From Oscillospiraceae bacterium (lineage in GTDB: Bacteria; Bacillota; Clostridia; UBA1381), in NCBI GenBank assembly GCA_015068545.1, contig SVKH01000024.1, positions 1-14,665 of the forward strand: 14,665 bases of DNA. Reading direction: 5' to 3'. How positions within the stretch are numbered: the stretch's first letter is position 1; the number at the start of each line of letters is the position of its first letter. The notes under the pieces are model-generated. The model was not told the DNA's origin. It saw nothing but the letters and a program-made list of their open reading frames with translations, and made no database searches. Of this stretch, positions 1 through 6,105 are shown one piece after another. A program made the translations under genes and the position numbers.

Positions 1-133
1 TTTTTCCTGCACCACTCATACCTATTATGCCGTAAATATCGCCATCATTTACCGTCATGTTAATGTCTTTTAGAGCTTCCACTGTGCCGTCTTTGGTATG
101 GAAGGTTTTAGAAAGACCTTTTATTTCAATCAT
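1..133 (-). CDS. metN: Methionine ABC transporter ATP-binding protein MetN, N-terminal 44 residues (gene continues past the left edge)
   Basis: ATPase subunit of the MetNIQ D-/L-methionine importer; it acts on the cytoplasmic side of the membrane and powers uptake by ATP hydrolysis. Only the first 44 codons are visible. They begin MIEIKGLSKTF, continue through the LKDINMTV strand and end in the Walker A loop GMSGAGK at residues 38-44. The start is the ATG at 133, preceded by GGAGGT at a normal spacing. The GIIGxSGAGKS style of P-loop and the metQ gene directly upstream on the same strand support MetN over other ABC ATPases. The 66-base gap to metQ holds a hairpin. metI would be expected to the left but is not in view. 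What is seen is an ABC ATPase start; the methionine assignment rests mostly on the neighbour. Confidence 0.88.
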   Translation of the reverse strand, partial: MIEIKGLSKTFHTKDGTVEALKDINMTVNDGDIYGIIGMSGAGK

Positions 134-152
134 AATTACCTCCGAAATTGAA

Positions 153-188
153 AGGAACGCATTTTGTTATAACACTTAATGCGTTCCT
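153..188 (-). terminator. Intercistronic hairpin between metQ and metN
   Basis: A perfect 11-bp inverted repeat (153-163 with 178-188, arms AGGAACGCATT/AATGCGTTCCT) encloses a 14-base loop that contains the palindrome TGTTATAACA. In the minus-strand transcript the 3' arm is followed by a modest U-rich tail (TTTCAATTTC), then the metN ribosome site. The weak tail suggests partial termination or an mRNA-stabilising hairpin. Either would give more receptor (MetQ) than ATPase, a common arrangement in ABC importer operons. The hairpin is seen directly; its function is inferred. Confidence 0.6.
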
Positions 189-199
189 GATATTCCTGT

Positions 200-1048
200 T
201 TATTTATCTAAAGCACTAAGGTCTGCCTGTTTTCCGCCGTAAAGTCCCATTGGCTCAACGTGGATAGCACTTGCGGACACAATCTTTGTGCCGTTTTGCT
301 TGTTAAAGTCATCAAGGTATGGTAAGTGCTGGAAGTAGTTTGCGTCAATTTCGCCGCTATCAACAACCATATTTGGCTGTACATAGTCAGTAAATTCTAC
401 AATTTCAAGCTCAATGCCCTTTTCTGCAAGGATTTCCTTTGCAATGTTAAGGATTTCTGCGTGAGGTGCAGGAGATGCAGCCACAGAAATCTTTGTACCG
501 TTTAGAGCATCGTAGTCTACTGTATCGTCAAAGCCTGTGCCAGGGTTTTCTACAACACTGACAACAGCACCCTCGTAGGAAGATGTGATGTAATCTGCAA
601 CCTTTTGGCTTTCAAGAGCAGCCACAAGAGCTACTATCTTATCTGTGGTTTCTGTACCTTCTTTAACAGCAAGAATATTGCTGTAAGCAGAAGCTGCGCC
701 TTCCATAGCAAGGGACTCTTCCACAGGCTTCATATCAGCTGCGATTGCGTAGTTTGAGTTGATTATAGCGTAGTCAACGTCTCTTAAAATATTTGGAAGC
801 TGTGCTGCTTCGACTTCGTTGAATTTAATTCCCAAAGGATTCTCGGTAATATCTTTAACGGTAGCTGTAATGCCGGCGTCAGGGTTTAGTGTTATGTAGC
901 CAAGATTTTCCAAAAGCAACAAAGCTCTGGCTTCATTTGTAGTGTCATTAGGTACCGCAATAGTTACTCCGTCACTACCACCTGAACATGCGGTAAGTGC
1001 TGAAACTGCCAAAATACCTGCTACGATTACTGATAATATTTTTTTCAT
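200..1048 (-). CDS. metQ: Methionine-binding lipoprotein MetQ (NlpA family), with circularly permuted domain order
   Basis: Membrane-anchored receptor that delivers methionine to MetNI. The ATG at 1048 is chosen because GGAGAGG sits just upstream and a lipoprotein signal follows at once: residues 1-20, lipobox LTAC, lipidated Cys21. An in-frame ATG at 1099 lies upstream of the promoter and is rejected. The length (282 aa) is normal, but the order is not. Residues 27-166 hold what is normally the C-terminal half: VTIAVPNDTTNEAR, the EAAQLP segment, INSNYA, and the YEGAVV end. A linker at about 167-184 follows. Residues 185-282 hold what is normally the mature N-terminal half: ISVAASPAPHAEIL, EFTDYVQPN, DANYFQHLPYL, PMGLYGGK. 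The protein stops at LSALDK, exactly where canonical MetQ runs on into DGxxIAxPND. All recognisable ligand-site motifs remain, so it is probably functional. It is first in its operon, with metN next. Confidence 0.93.
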   Translation of the reverse strand: MKKILSVIVAGILAVSALTACSGGSDGVTIAVPNDTTNEARALLLLENLGYITLNPDAGITATVKDITENPLGIKFNEVEAAQLPNILRDVDYAIINSNYAIAADMKPVEESLAMEGAASAYSNILAVKEGTETTDKIVALVAALESQKVADYITSSYEGAVVSVVENPGTGFDDTVDYDALNGTKISVAASPAPHAEILNIAKEILAEKGIELEIVEFTDYVQPNMVVDSGEIDANYFQHLPYLDDFNKQNGTKIVSASAIHVEPMGLYGGKQADLSALDK

Positions 1049-1081
1049 AGTAAACCTCTCCTTTTTACTTTTAATAAATGT

Positions 1082-1110
1082 ATTATACAACTTTGGCATA
1101 GCTTTGTCAA
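1082..1110 (-). promoter_or_regulatory. Consensus sigma-A promoter of metQ
   Basis: On the minus strand TTGACA (1110-1105), a 17-base spacer and TATAAT (1087-1082) match the consensus exactly. Initiation would fall near 1075, leaving a leader of only about 27 bases before the metQ ATG. That leaves no room for an S-box or T-box leader between promoter and gene. Confidence 0.88.
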
Positions 1111-1188
1111 TTATATTTTTAGCATTAACAAAGTGGCTTCAACGATGCCGTCCCATTAAAGTTACGATAAAGTTTATATAAAATAAAA

Positions 1189-1318
1189 AAGGGACCTGAG
1201 CAAAATGTACCAAGCAGCAGAGTGGCGGTATAGCTACCGCTGTTGTACTACTGATTCTCCTGAAACACAGAAAAAAACTAAGTGTACAGCGTCTTTATAC
1301 ATTTTGCTCAGATCCCTT
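1189..1318 (-). repeat. 130-base palindromic element with 21-bp arms (MITE-like, or an RNA/terminator)
   Basis: Arms 1189-1209 and 1298-1318 are inverted copies (core GGGACCTGAGCAAAATGTA) with a single mismatch (1195/1312). That mismatch becomes a G-U pair only in the minus-strand transcript, and there the 3' arm runs straight into TTTTTTATTTT, the form of an intrinsic terminator. Inside is a second hairpin (1225-1230 with 1235-1240, GCGGTA/TACCGC). Two readings are possible. One is a small non-autonomous transposon-like repeat with terminal inverted repeats, although I see no clear target-site duplication. The other is a transcribed structured RNA that ends the asnA transcript. A 22-codon reading frame from an ATG at 1302 is probably chance. 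The remainder of the 352-base gap between metQ and asnA holds the metQ promoter and AT-rich sequence with three GGATAA repeats near 1328-1364. Confidence 0.65.
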
Positions 1319-1400
1319 ATAATACTAAGGATAATTATGACGTAGCTATGGATAAAAAGGATAATCTACCCTTTACTAAATCCAAAGCTGTCCGTTTATT

Positions 1401-2408
1401 TTACAGAATATCTATTCCGTGTTTTTTACATTCAGCCAGCATTTCCGGAGGCCACACAGAGGACTGAACCTCGCCAACGTGTGCTTTGTGCAGGAAGTAC
1501 ATACAAAGTCTGGACTGACCGATACCTCCGCCAATAGTGTATGGAAGTTCCCCATCAAGCAATGCTTTTTGGAAAGGAAGCTTGGCATTTTCTTCTCTGC
1601 CACGGATTTTAAGCTGGCGAAGAAGTGCCTCTTCATCTACACGAATACCCATAGAAGACAGCTCAAGAGCAACGTCCAATACAGGGTAGTACACTATAAT
1701 ATCACCGTTAAGCTCCCAGTCGTCATAGTCAGGAGCTCTGCCGTCATGCATCTTGCCGGACTTTAAAATACCGCCTATTTTCATAATGAAAACAGCGCCC
1801 TTTTCCTTGGAAATGGCATATTCTCTTTCCTTGGCAGTTTTATCAGGATACATATCCTCAAGCTCTTGTGTTGTGATAAAGAAAATATCTTCGGGTAGGT
1901 AAATTTCGGCAAAATCGTATTCGCCGGCAATGTATCTTTCGGTGTGTTTTAAGGAATTGTACACAGCCTGAACTGCAGCTTTTAGAGTTTCTTCCGTTCT
2001 GTCTTCCTTGTTTATAACCTTTTCCCAGTCCCATTGGTCAACGTATACGGAGTGGAGATTATCGGTGTCTTCGTCACGGCGAATTGCATTCATGTCGGTA
2101 TAAAGACCTTCATTATTGCCAAAACCGTAGTGCTTTAGAGCGAATCTCTTCCATTTTGCAAGGGAATGTACAATTTCATATTCTCCGTCCAAACCCTTTA
2201 TATCAAAGGAAACCGGACGTTCCACGCCGTTTAGAGTGTCATTTAGACCGCTGTTTGTATTTACGAAAAGCGGTGCAGATACACGTGTCAGATTAAGTTG
2301 GATAGAAAGGTCTCTTTCAAAAAAATCCTTCACCTTTTTTATAGCAACCTCTGTCTGTCTTAATGACAGAAGTGATTTATAGCCCTTTGGAATAGTTAAG
2401 TTTTTCAT
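1401..2408 (-). CDS. asnA: Aspartate-ammonia ligase (asparagine synthetase A)
   Basis: Cytoplasmic enzyme that makes asparagine from aspartate, ammonia and ATP by way of an aspartyl-adenylate. It is related to class II aminoacyl-tRNA synthetases. At 335 residues it matches the usual length of about 330. Family signatures appear in the expected order: VSFDIKG, EVHSLAKWKR-type (here IVHSLAKWKR), the GLYTDMNAIRRDED segment, HSVYVDQWDWEK, RAPDYDDW, LNGDI, ELSSMGIRVD, and the ATP-site motif GGGIGQSRLCM near the C-terminus. The ATG at 2408 follows GAGGAA at a good spacing and lies just downstream of a dedicated promoter, so the gene can be expressed separately from mntP, which ends 75 bases upstream. 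No T-box leader is present. The 3' side has no simple terminator before the palindromic element at 1189-1318. Confidence 0.97.
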   Translation of the reverse strand: MKNLTIPKGYKSLLSLRQTEVAIKKVKDFFERDLSIQLNLTRVSAPLFVNTNSGLNDTLNGVERPVSFDIKGLDGEYEIVHSLAKWKRFALKHYGFGNNEGLYTDMNAIRRDEDTDNLHSVYVDQWDWEKVINKEDRTEETLKAAVQAVYNSLKHTERYIAGEYDFAEIYLPEDIFFITTQELEDMYPDKTAKEREYAISKEKGAVFIMKIGGILKSGKMHDGRAPDYDDWELNGDIIVYYPVLDVALELSSMGIRVDEEALLRQLKIRGREENAKLPFQKALLDGELPYTIGGGIGQSRLCMYFLHKAHVGEVQSSVWPPEMLAECKKHGIDIL

Positions 2409-2450
2409 AAAAATTCCTCTTTCTAAAGTTTATCAAAAATTCACTTGGTT

Positions 2451-2479
2451 AGTATATACTATATGGCATAAAATGTCAA
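2451..2479 (-). promoter_or_regulatory. Sigma-A promoter of asnA
   Basis: Minus strand: TTGACA (2479-2474), a 17-base spacer, then TATACT (2456-2451). Initiation near 2444 gives a leader of about 36 bases. The -35 box begins only 5 bases after the mntP stop, so the promoter occupies the whole gap between the two genes. No terminator hairpin separates mntP from asnA, so read-through from the upstream operon is also possible. Confidence 0.85.
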
Positions 2480-2483
2480 TCAT

Positions 2484-3044
2484 TTAAAAGAATAAATGCT
2501 CTATAAGTATTTTCGTACCAATGCCAATCAGCACCATACCACCCAAAATCTCCGCTTTATTACCAAGGAGATTGCCGCATTTACTACCAATATAAACTCC
2601 GCAAAATGAAATTGCATATGTGACTATACCTATGATTGCCGAAGCAAATACGACAGGTGTGTGCACAGTAGCAAAGGTGACTCCAACAGCAAGGGCGTCT
2701 ATACTGGTGGCAATTGCCAAGACTAAAAGTGTATTAAAGGAGAGTGGATTTTTTATTTCGCCATCCTCCTTTTCGTAAACAGCCTCATATATCATCTTAC
2801 CTCCTATAAACCCCAAAAGGACGAAGGCTATGTAGTGGGCGAAGGCTGTTATGTAGTGAGCGAAAGCACTACCTAAAAGATAGCCGGCACATGGCATAAT
2901 AAACTGGAAAGCACCAAAGAACAGTGCAATCTTGGCTGATTGACCAAGAGTGGGTTTTTTCAGGATAATGCCTTCCGAAACAGATACGGAAAAAGCATCC
3001 ATGGCAAGCCCTATGCCTACTAAAATTATAGAAATAATGTCCAT
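2484..3044 (-). CDS. mntP: Manganese efflux pump MntP
   Basis: Integral membrane exporter that lowers intracellular Mn(II). The 186-residue protein has about six hydrophobic helices arranged as two repeats of the family domain (DUF204). The paired metal-site motifs are present: GLAMDAF with Asp16 in the first helix and ATSIDALAVGV with Asp116 in the fourth. LLGFIGGKMI at 76-85 is also characteristic. The ATG at 3044 is preceded by AAGGA at 6 bases. The gap to gpsA is 11 bases, so it is the last gene of the DUF512-der-plsY-gpsA operon. No yybP-ykoY manganese riboswitch can fit in front of it. A local near-repeat (FAHYIT/FAHYIA, residues 61-72) does not lengthen the protein relative to E. coli MntP. 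Confidence 0.95.
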   Translation of the reverse strand: MDIISIILVGIGLAMDAFSVSVSEGIILKKPTLGQSAKIALFFGAFQFIMPCAGYLLGSAFAHYITAFAHYIAFVLLGFIGGKMIYEAVYEKEDGEIKNPLSFNTLLVLAIATSIDALAVGVTFATVHTPVVFASAIIGIVTYAISFCGVYIGSKCGNLLGNKAEILGGMVLIGIGTKILIEHLFF

Positions 3045-3055
3045 AAGATATCCTT

Positions 3056-4042
3056 TTATTCTGCAGATTTGTTACGGGTCATAAGGTTATCCACAGCTTC
3101 TTTCGGGTTCTTCCCTTCAAAAACAACCTTGTAGGCTTCCTCTATAATAGGCATGGATACCTTATACTTCTTACTTAAAGCATATGCAGCTTTTGCGGTA
3201 TTTACACCTTCCACCACCATATGAATTTTGTCGAGAGTTTCAAAGAGAGTGTATCCCTGGCCTAGCAGTATGCCTGCCCTGTGGTTACGGGAGTGTTGAC
3301 TGGTGCAGGTAACTATAAGGTCGCCTACGCCGGTAAGACCGGCAAAGGTTTCCGGCCTTGCTCCCATCTTTACGCCCAGTCTGGTTATTTCCGCAAGACC
3401 GCGTGTCATAAGGGCTGCGCGTGTGTTATCGCCATATCCCATGCCATCGGATATACCGGAGCATAGTGCAATTACGTTTTTAAGAGCACCGCCAAGCTCG
3501 GCTCCGACCATATCCGTACCGGTGTAAACACGGAAAGTTTTATTCATAAAGATTTCTTGAATGTGTTCGGCTGTTTTGATATCATCTGCCGCTACTACGT
3601 TGGTGGTAGGAAGTCCCATGCTTACTTCTTCTGCATGAGAAGGTCCGCTCATAATGGCAACAGTAGCCTGAGGTATTTCCTCTTTGTAAACCTCGGAAAG
3701 CCGCATAAGTGTGGCTTCTTCTAATCCTTTTGAAAGGTTTACCAGTATTTGCCCTCCAACAACGTGGTTTCGTAGCTGCTTTGCAGTTACTCTTGTTGCC
3801 GGACTTGGTGCGGCAGTTACAATTAGCTCTGCACCTTCTACGCACAGCCCCATATCGTGACTGCAGGTTATATTATCAGGAAAGTGTTTCCCCGGTAGTA
3901 CGTCTTTGTTTTCTCTGTCCTTGTTGAGTCTGTCTGTTTCTTCTTGTTGCCAACTCCACAAAAATACGTCATTGCCCTTATTGGCAAGCAGAATGGATAT
4001 TGCACAACCCCAACTTCCGGAACCTATTACGGCTATTTTCAT
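3056..4042 (-). CDS. gpsA: NAD(P)-dependent glycerol-3-phosphate dehydrogenase GpsA
   Basis: Cytoplasmic enzyme that reduces dihydroxyacetone phosphate to sn-glycerol-3-phosphate, the backbone precursor of phospholipids. The 328 residues are typical. The N-terminal Rossmann motif is GSGSWG at residues 7-12. LVNLSKGLE, MSGPSHAEEV, the GALKNVIALCSGISDGMGYGDN-type segment (catalytic lysine region), RGLAEI, TGVGDLIVTC and SRNHRAG follow in canonical order. The start codon overlaps the plsY stop by one base (TAATG), and an AGGAGG lies about 10 bases upstream inside plsY, so translation is probably coupled. The product feeds PlsY, encoded immediately upstream. Confidence 0.97.
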   Translation of the reverse strand: MKIAVIGSGSWGCAISILLANKGNDVFLWSWQQEETDRLNKDRENKDVLPGKHFPDNITCSHDMGLCVEGAELIVTAAPSPATRVTAKQLRNHVVGGQILVNLSKGLEEATLMRLSEVYKEEIPQATVAIMSGPSHAEEVSMGLPTTNVVAADDIKTAEHIQEIFMNKTFRVYTGTDMVGAELGGALKNVIALCSGISDGMGYGDNTRAALMTRGLAEITRLGVKMGARPETFAGLTGVGDLIVTCTSQHSRNHRAGILLGQGYTLFETLDKIHMVVEGVNTAKAAYALSKKYKVSMPIIEEAYKVVFEGKNPKEAVDNLMTRNKSAE

Positions 4043-4755
4043 TATTTAGAGTCCTCCTTGGTTTCTGAAGTTTTTTCCTTTTTGGCAAATAGTTTATTTT
4101 CTGTGCCATTTTTTAGCTTGGTTATGTTTGAATGATGCTTTGCTATGAGTATAACAGCAAGGGTTACCGCCATAAAAAGGTAGGTTATACATTGAGAAAG
4201 TTCATCCCCTCCTGCTATCATAAAGGTGAAAAGCACAAAAGGATACACGGCAGCTGCCGTTATAGATCCAAGGGAAACATATCGTGTAATCGCCATTATT
4301 GTTAGGGCAAGTGCCAGTATGATAAGTCCGACCTTCCAGTTAAGGGTGAGCATAACTCCAAGACTTGTGGCAACGCCTTTTCCGCCTTTGAAGCCAAAGT
4401 ACAGTGGGAAGTCATGGCCTAATACCACGAATATCCCTGCAATGTATTTCAAACTGCCCAAAAGGTATGTTCTTTCAAAATCGGATGCAGGAGCATTTTC
4501 ATAAATATTAACGGAAAATTTGTCTAAAATTGACACAAGTGCAACCATAAGGACGCCTTTTAAAACATCAAATAAAAGAGTTGCAACTGCCATTTTTGTA
4601 CCATGAGTTCGGAGCATATTAGTAGCTCCGGCATTTCCGGATCCGGATTTTCGGATGTCTGTACCGTAGATGGCTTTTGATAGAATTATGGAAGTGTTTA
4701 TACTGCCCACAAGATAAGAGCAGACAGCAACTAAAATGGCTGTAATGTATAGCAT
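4042..4755 (-). CDS. plsY: Acyl-phosphate:glycerol-3-phosphate acyltransferase PlsY
   Basis: Integral membrane enzyme that transfers an acyl group from acyl-phosphate to glycerol-3-phosphate, giving lysophosphatidate. The 237 residues carry the three cytoplasmic motifs of the family: SGSGNAGATNMLR (about 36-48), GHDFPLYFGFKGGKGVAT (about 113-130), and the C-terminal basic/KHHSNITKL-NGTE segment. Hydrophobic helices lie between them. A loop of about 25 residues between helices (near residues 76-100) and a charged C-terminal tail rich in K and E make it slightly longer than the usual ~200 residues. The ATG at 4755 follows AGAGGTG. The gene lies 12 bases after der and overlaps gpsA by one base. 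Confidence 0.96.
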   Translation of the reverse strand: MLYITAILVAVCSYLVGSINTSIILSKAIYGTDIRKSGSGNAGATNMLRTHGTKMAVATLLFDVLKGVLMVALVSILDKFSVNIYENAPASDFERTYLLGSLKYIAGIFVVLGHDFPLYFGFKGGKGVATSLGVMLTLNWKVGLIILALALTIMAITRYVSLGSITAAAVYPFVLFTFMIAGGDELSQCITYLFMAVTLAVILIAKHHSNITKLKNGTENKLFAKKEKTSETKEDSK

Positions 4756-4767
4756 AGATTCACCTCT

Positions 4768-6093
4768 TTATCTGTCTTTTTTTTCCTTTTCGCGGAGAAT
4801 GAAGTGTATTGGTGTTCCGTCAAATCCAAAGGTGCTTCTTATCTGATTCTCGATAAATCGGAGATAAGAATAGTGGAAAAGATCCTTGGAGTTGCAGAAA
4901 AGCACAAAGGTTGGTGGTGCAACCGATGCCTGTGTACCGTAGAAAACTTTCAGCCTCTTTCCTTTATCTGACGGTGGCTGCTGCTTGTTCATTGCTTCGT
5001 TTAGAACATCGTTGAGCATACCTGTGGTAATTCTACGTTTGTGCTGCTCATTGACTTTTTTAACTTCTTCCAGAAGTTTGTCAACTCTCTGTCCTGTTTT
5101 GGCAGAGATAAACATAATGGATGCGTAAGACATAAACGCAAATCCTTCACGGACTCTGTCGGTAAACGCCTTCATGGTTTTGTCGTCCTTTTCCACTATG
5201 TCCCATTTATTAACAGCTATAATGCAGGCTTTTCCTTGCTCGTGTGCATAGCCTGCTACCTTGGTATCCTGCTCGGTTACTCCTTCGTTTGCATCAATCA
5301 TAATTATACAAACGTCACTTCTATCCACAGCGGCAAGTGCCCTTACCACACTGTAATGCTCTACGTTTTCGTCAATCTTTTTGCGTTTGCGCATACCCGC
5401 TGTGTCTATTATAAGGAAGCGATCTCCGTTTTTCTCGAAGTGTGAGTCGATAGCATCACGAGTAGTGCCTGCTATATTAGATACTATAACGCGATTTTCG
5501 CCAAGTATTTTATTTATAAGGCTGGATTTTCCTGCGTTTGGTTTGCCTATTACGGCCACCTTAATTTCGTCCTCATCCTCTGATGTGTCAGCATCCTCCG
5601 GGAAGTTTGCGCATATTTCATCCAAAAGATCGCCTACTCCAAGTCCGTGTGTGGATGATATAGCGATAGGATCGCCAAGGCCAAGATTGTAAAACTCGTA
5701 AAATTCCATAGGCGGTTCACCTATGTTATCTACTTTATTAACAGCAAGGATGATTTTCTTTTTTGCTTTTTGCAGCATGGATGCTACGTCCATATCATTG
5801 GCTGTAACTCCATCGGCAACATTAACCATAAGAACTACAACATCCGCCATATCTATGGCCAGCTCTGCCTGCAATCGCATCTGGCTCAGAATTTCGTCTT
5901 TGGAATTTGGTTCTATGCCGCCGGTGTCGATAAGGGTAAAGTGTTTATCCAGCCAGCTGGCATCGGAGTAGATTCTATCACGGGTAACTCCGGGAGTATC
6001 CTCTACAATACTGATTCTTTGTCCTGATATTTTGTTAAAAAGTGTGGATTTTCCCACATTCGGTCTGCCAACTATGGCAACAACTGGTTTCAT
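4768..6093 (-). CDS. der: Ribosome-assembly GTPase Der (EngA)
   Basis: Tandem-domain GTPase required for maturation of the 50S ribosomal subunit. The 441 residues match the family. GTPase domain 1 has GRPNVGKS (9-16), DTGG (56-59) and NKVD (119-122). An acidic linker rich in Asp and Glu spans about 166-177. GTPase domain 2 has GKPNAGKS (183-190), DTAG (230-233) and NKWD (295-298). A C-terminal KH-like domain runs from about 350 to 441. The ATG at 6093 follows AAGGAGA at a good spacing. The gene starts 12 bases after the DUF512 gene and is followed 12 bases later by plsY. The grouping DUF512-der-plsY-gpsA is a recognised conserved neighbourhood in Clostridia. Confidence 0.98.
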   Translation of the reverse strand: MKPVVAIVGRPNVGKSTLFNKISGQRISIVEDTPGVTRDRIYSDASWLDKHFTLIDTGGIEPNSKDEILSQMRLQAELAIDMADVVVLMVNVADGVTANDMDVASMLQKAKKKIILAVNKVDNIGEPPMEFYEFYNLGLGDPIAISSTHGLGVGDLLDEICANFPEDADTSEDEDEIKVAVIGKPNAGKSSLINKILGENRVIVSNIAGTTRDAIDSHFEKNGDRFLIIDTAGMRKRKKIDENVEHYSVVRALAAVDRSDVCIIMIDANEGVTEQDTKVAGYAHEQGKACIIAVNKWDIVEKDDKTMKAFTDRVREGFAFMSYASIMFISAKTGQRVDKLLEEVKKVNEQHKRRITTGMLNDVLNEAMNKQQPPSDKGKRLKVFYGTQASVAPPTFVLFCNSKDLFHYSYLRFIENQIRSTFGFDGTPIHFILREKEKKDR

Positions 6094-6105
6094 TTGTTTC
6101 TCCTT

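Noticed and set aside
1189..1318. 6S RNA candidate
   Set aside because: The long closing stem is suggestive, but the element is too short, and its interior forms side hairpins rather than the single central bubble and apical stem of 6S RNA.
1049..1400. SAM riboswitch (S-box) upstream of metQ
   Set aside because: I looked for the conserved S-box core and a four-way junction and found neither. The promoter lies too close to metQ for such a leader.
1282..1467. 61-codon plus-strand frame crossing the palindrome and the asnA end
   Set aside because: It runs through the palindromic arm and antisense to asnA, with no promoter or ribosome site.
2822..2870. Apparent tandem duplication inside mntP (FAHYIT/FAHYIA)
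   Set aside because: The segment is the same length as in E. coli MntP between the GxxxG and IAFVLL motifs, so no extra unit has been inserted; the likeness is probably chance or local drift.
5041..5445. 134-codon plus-strand reading frame opposite der
   Set aside because: It is antisense to conserved Der coding sequence, has no ribosome site, and does not resemble a protein family; it is a shadow frame.
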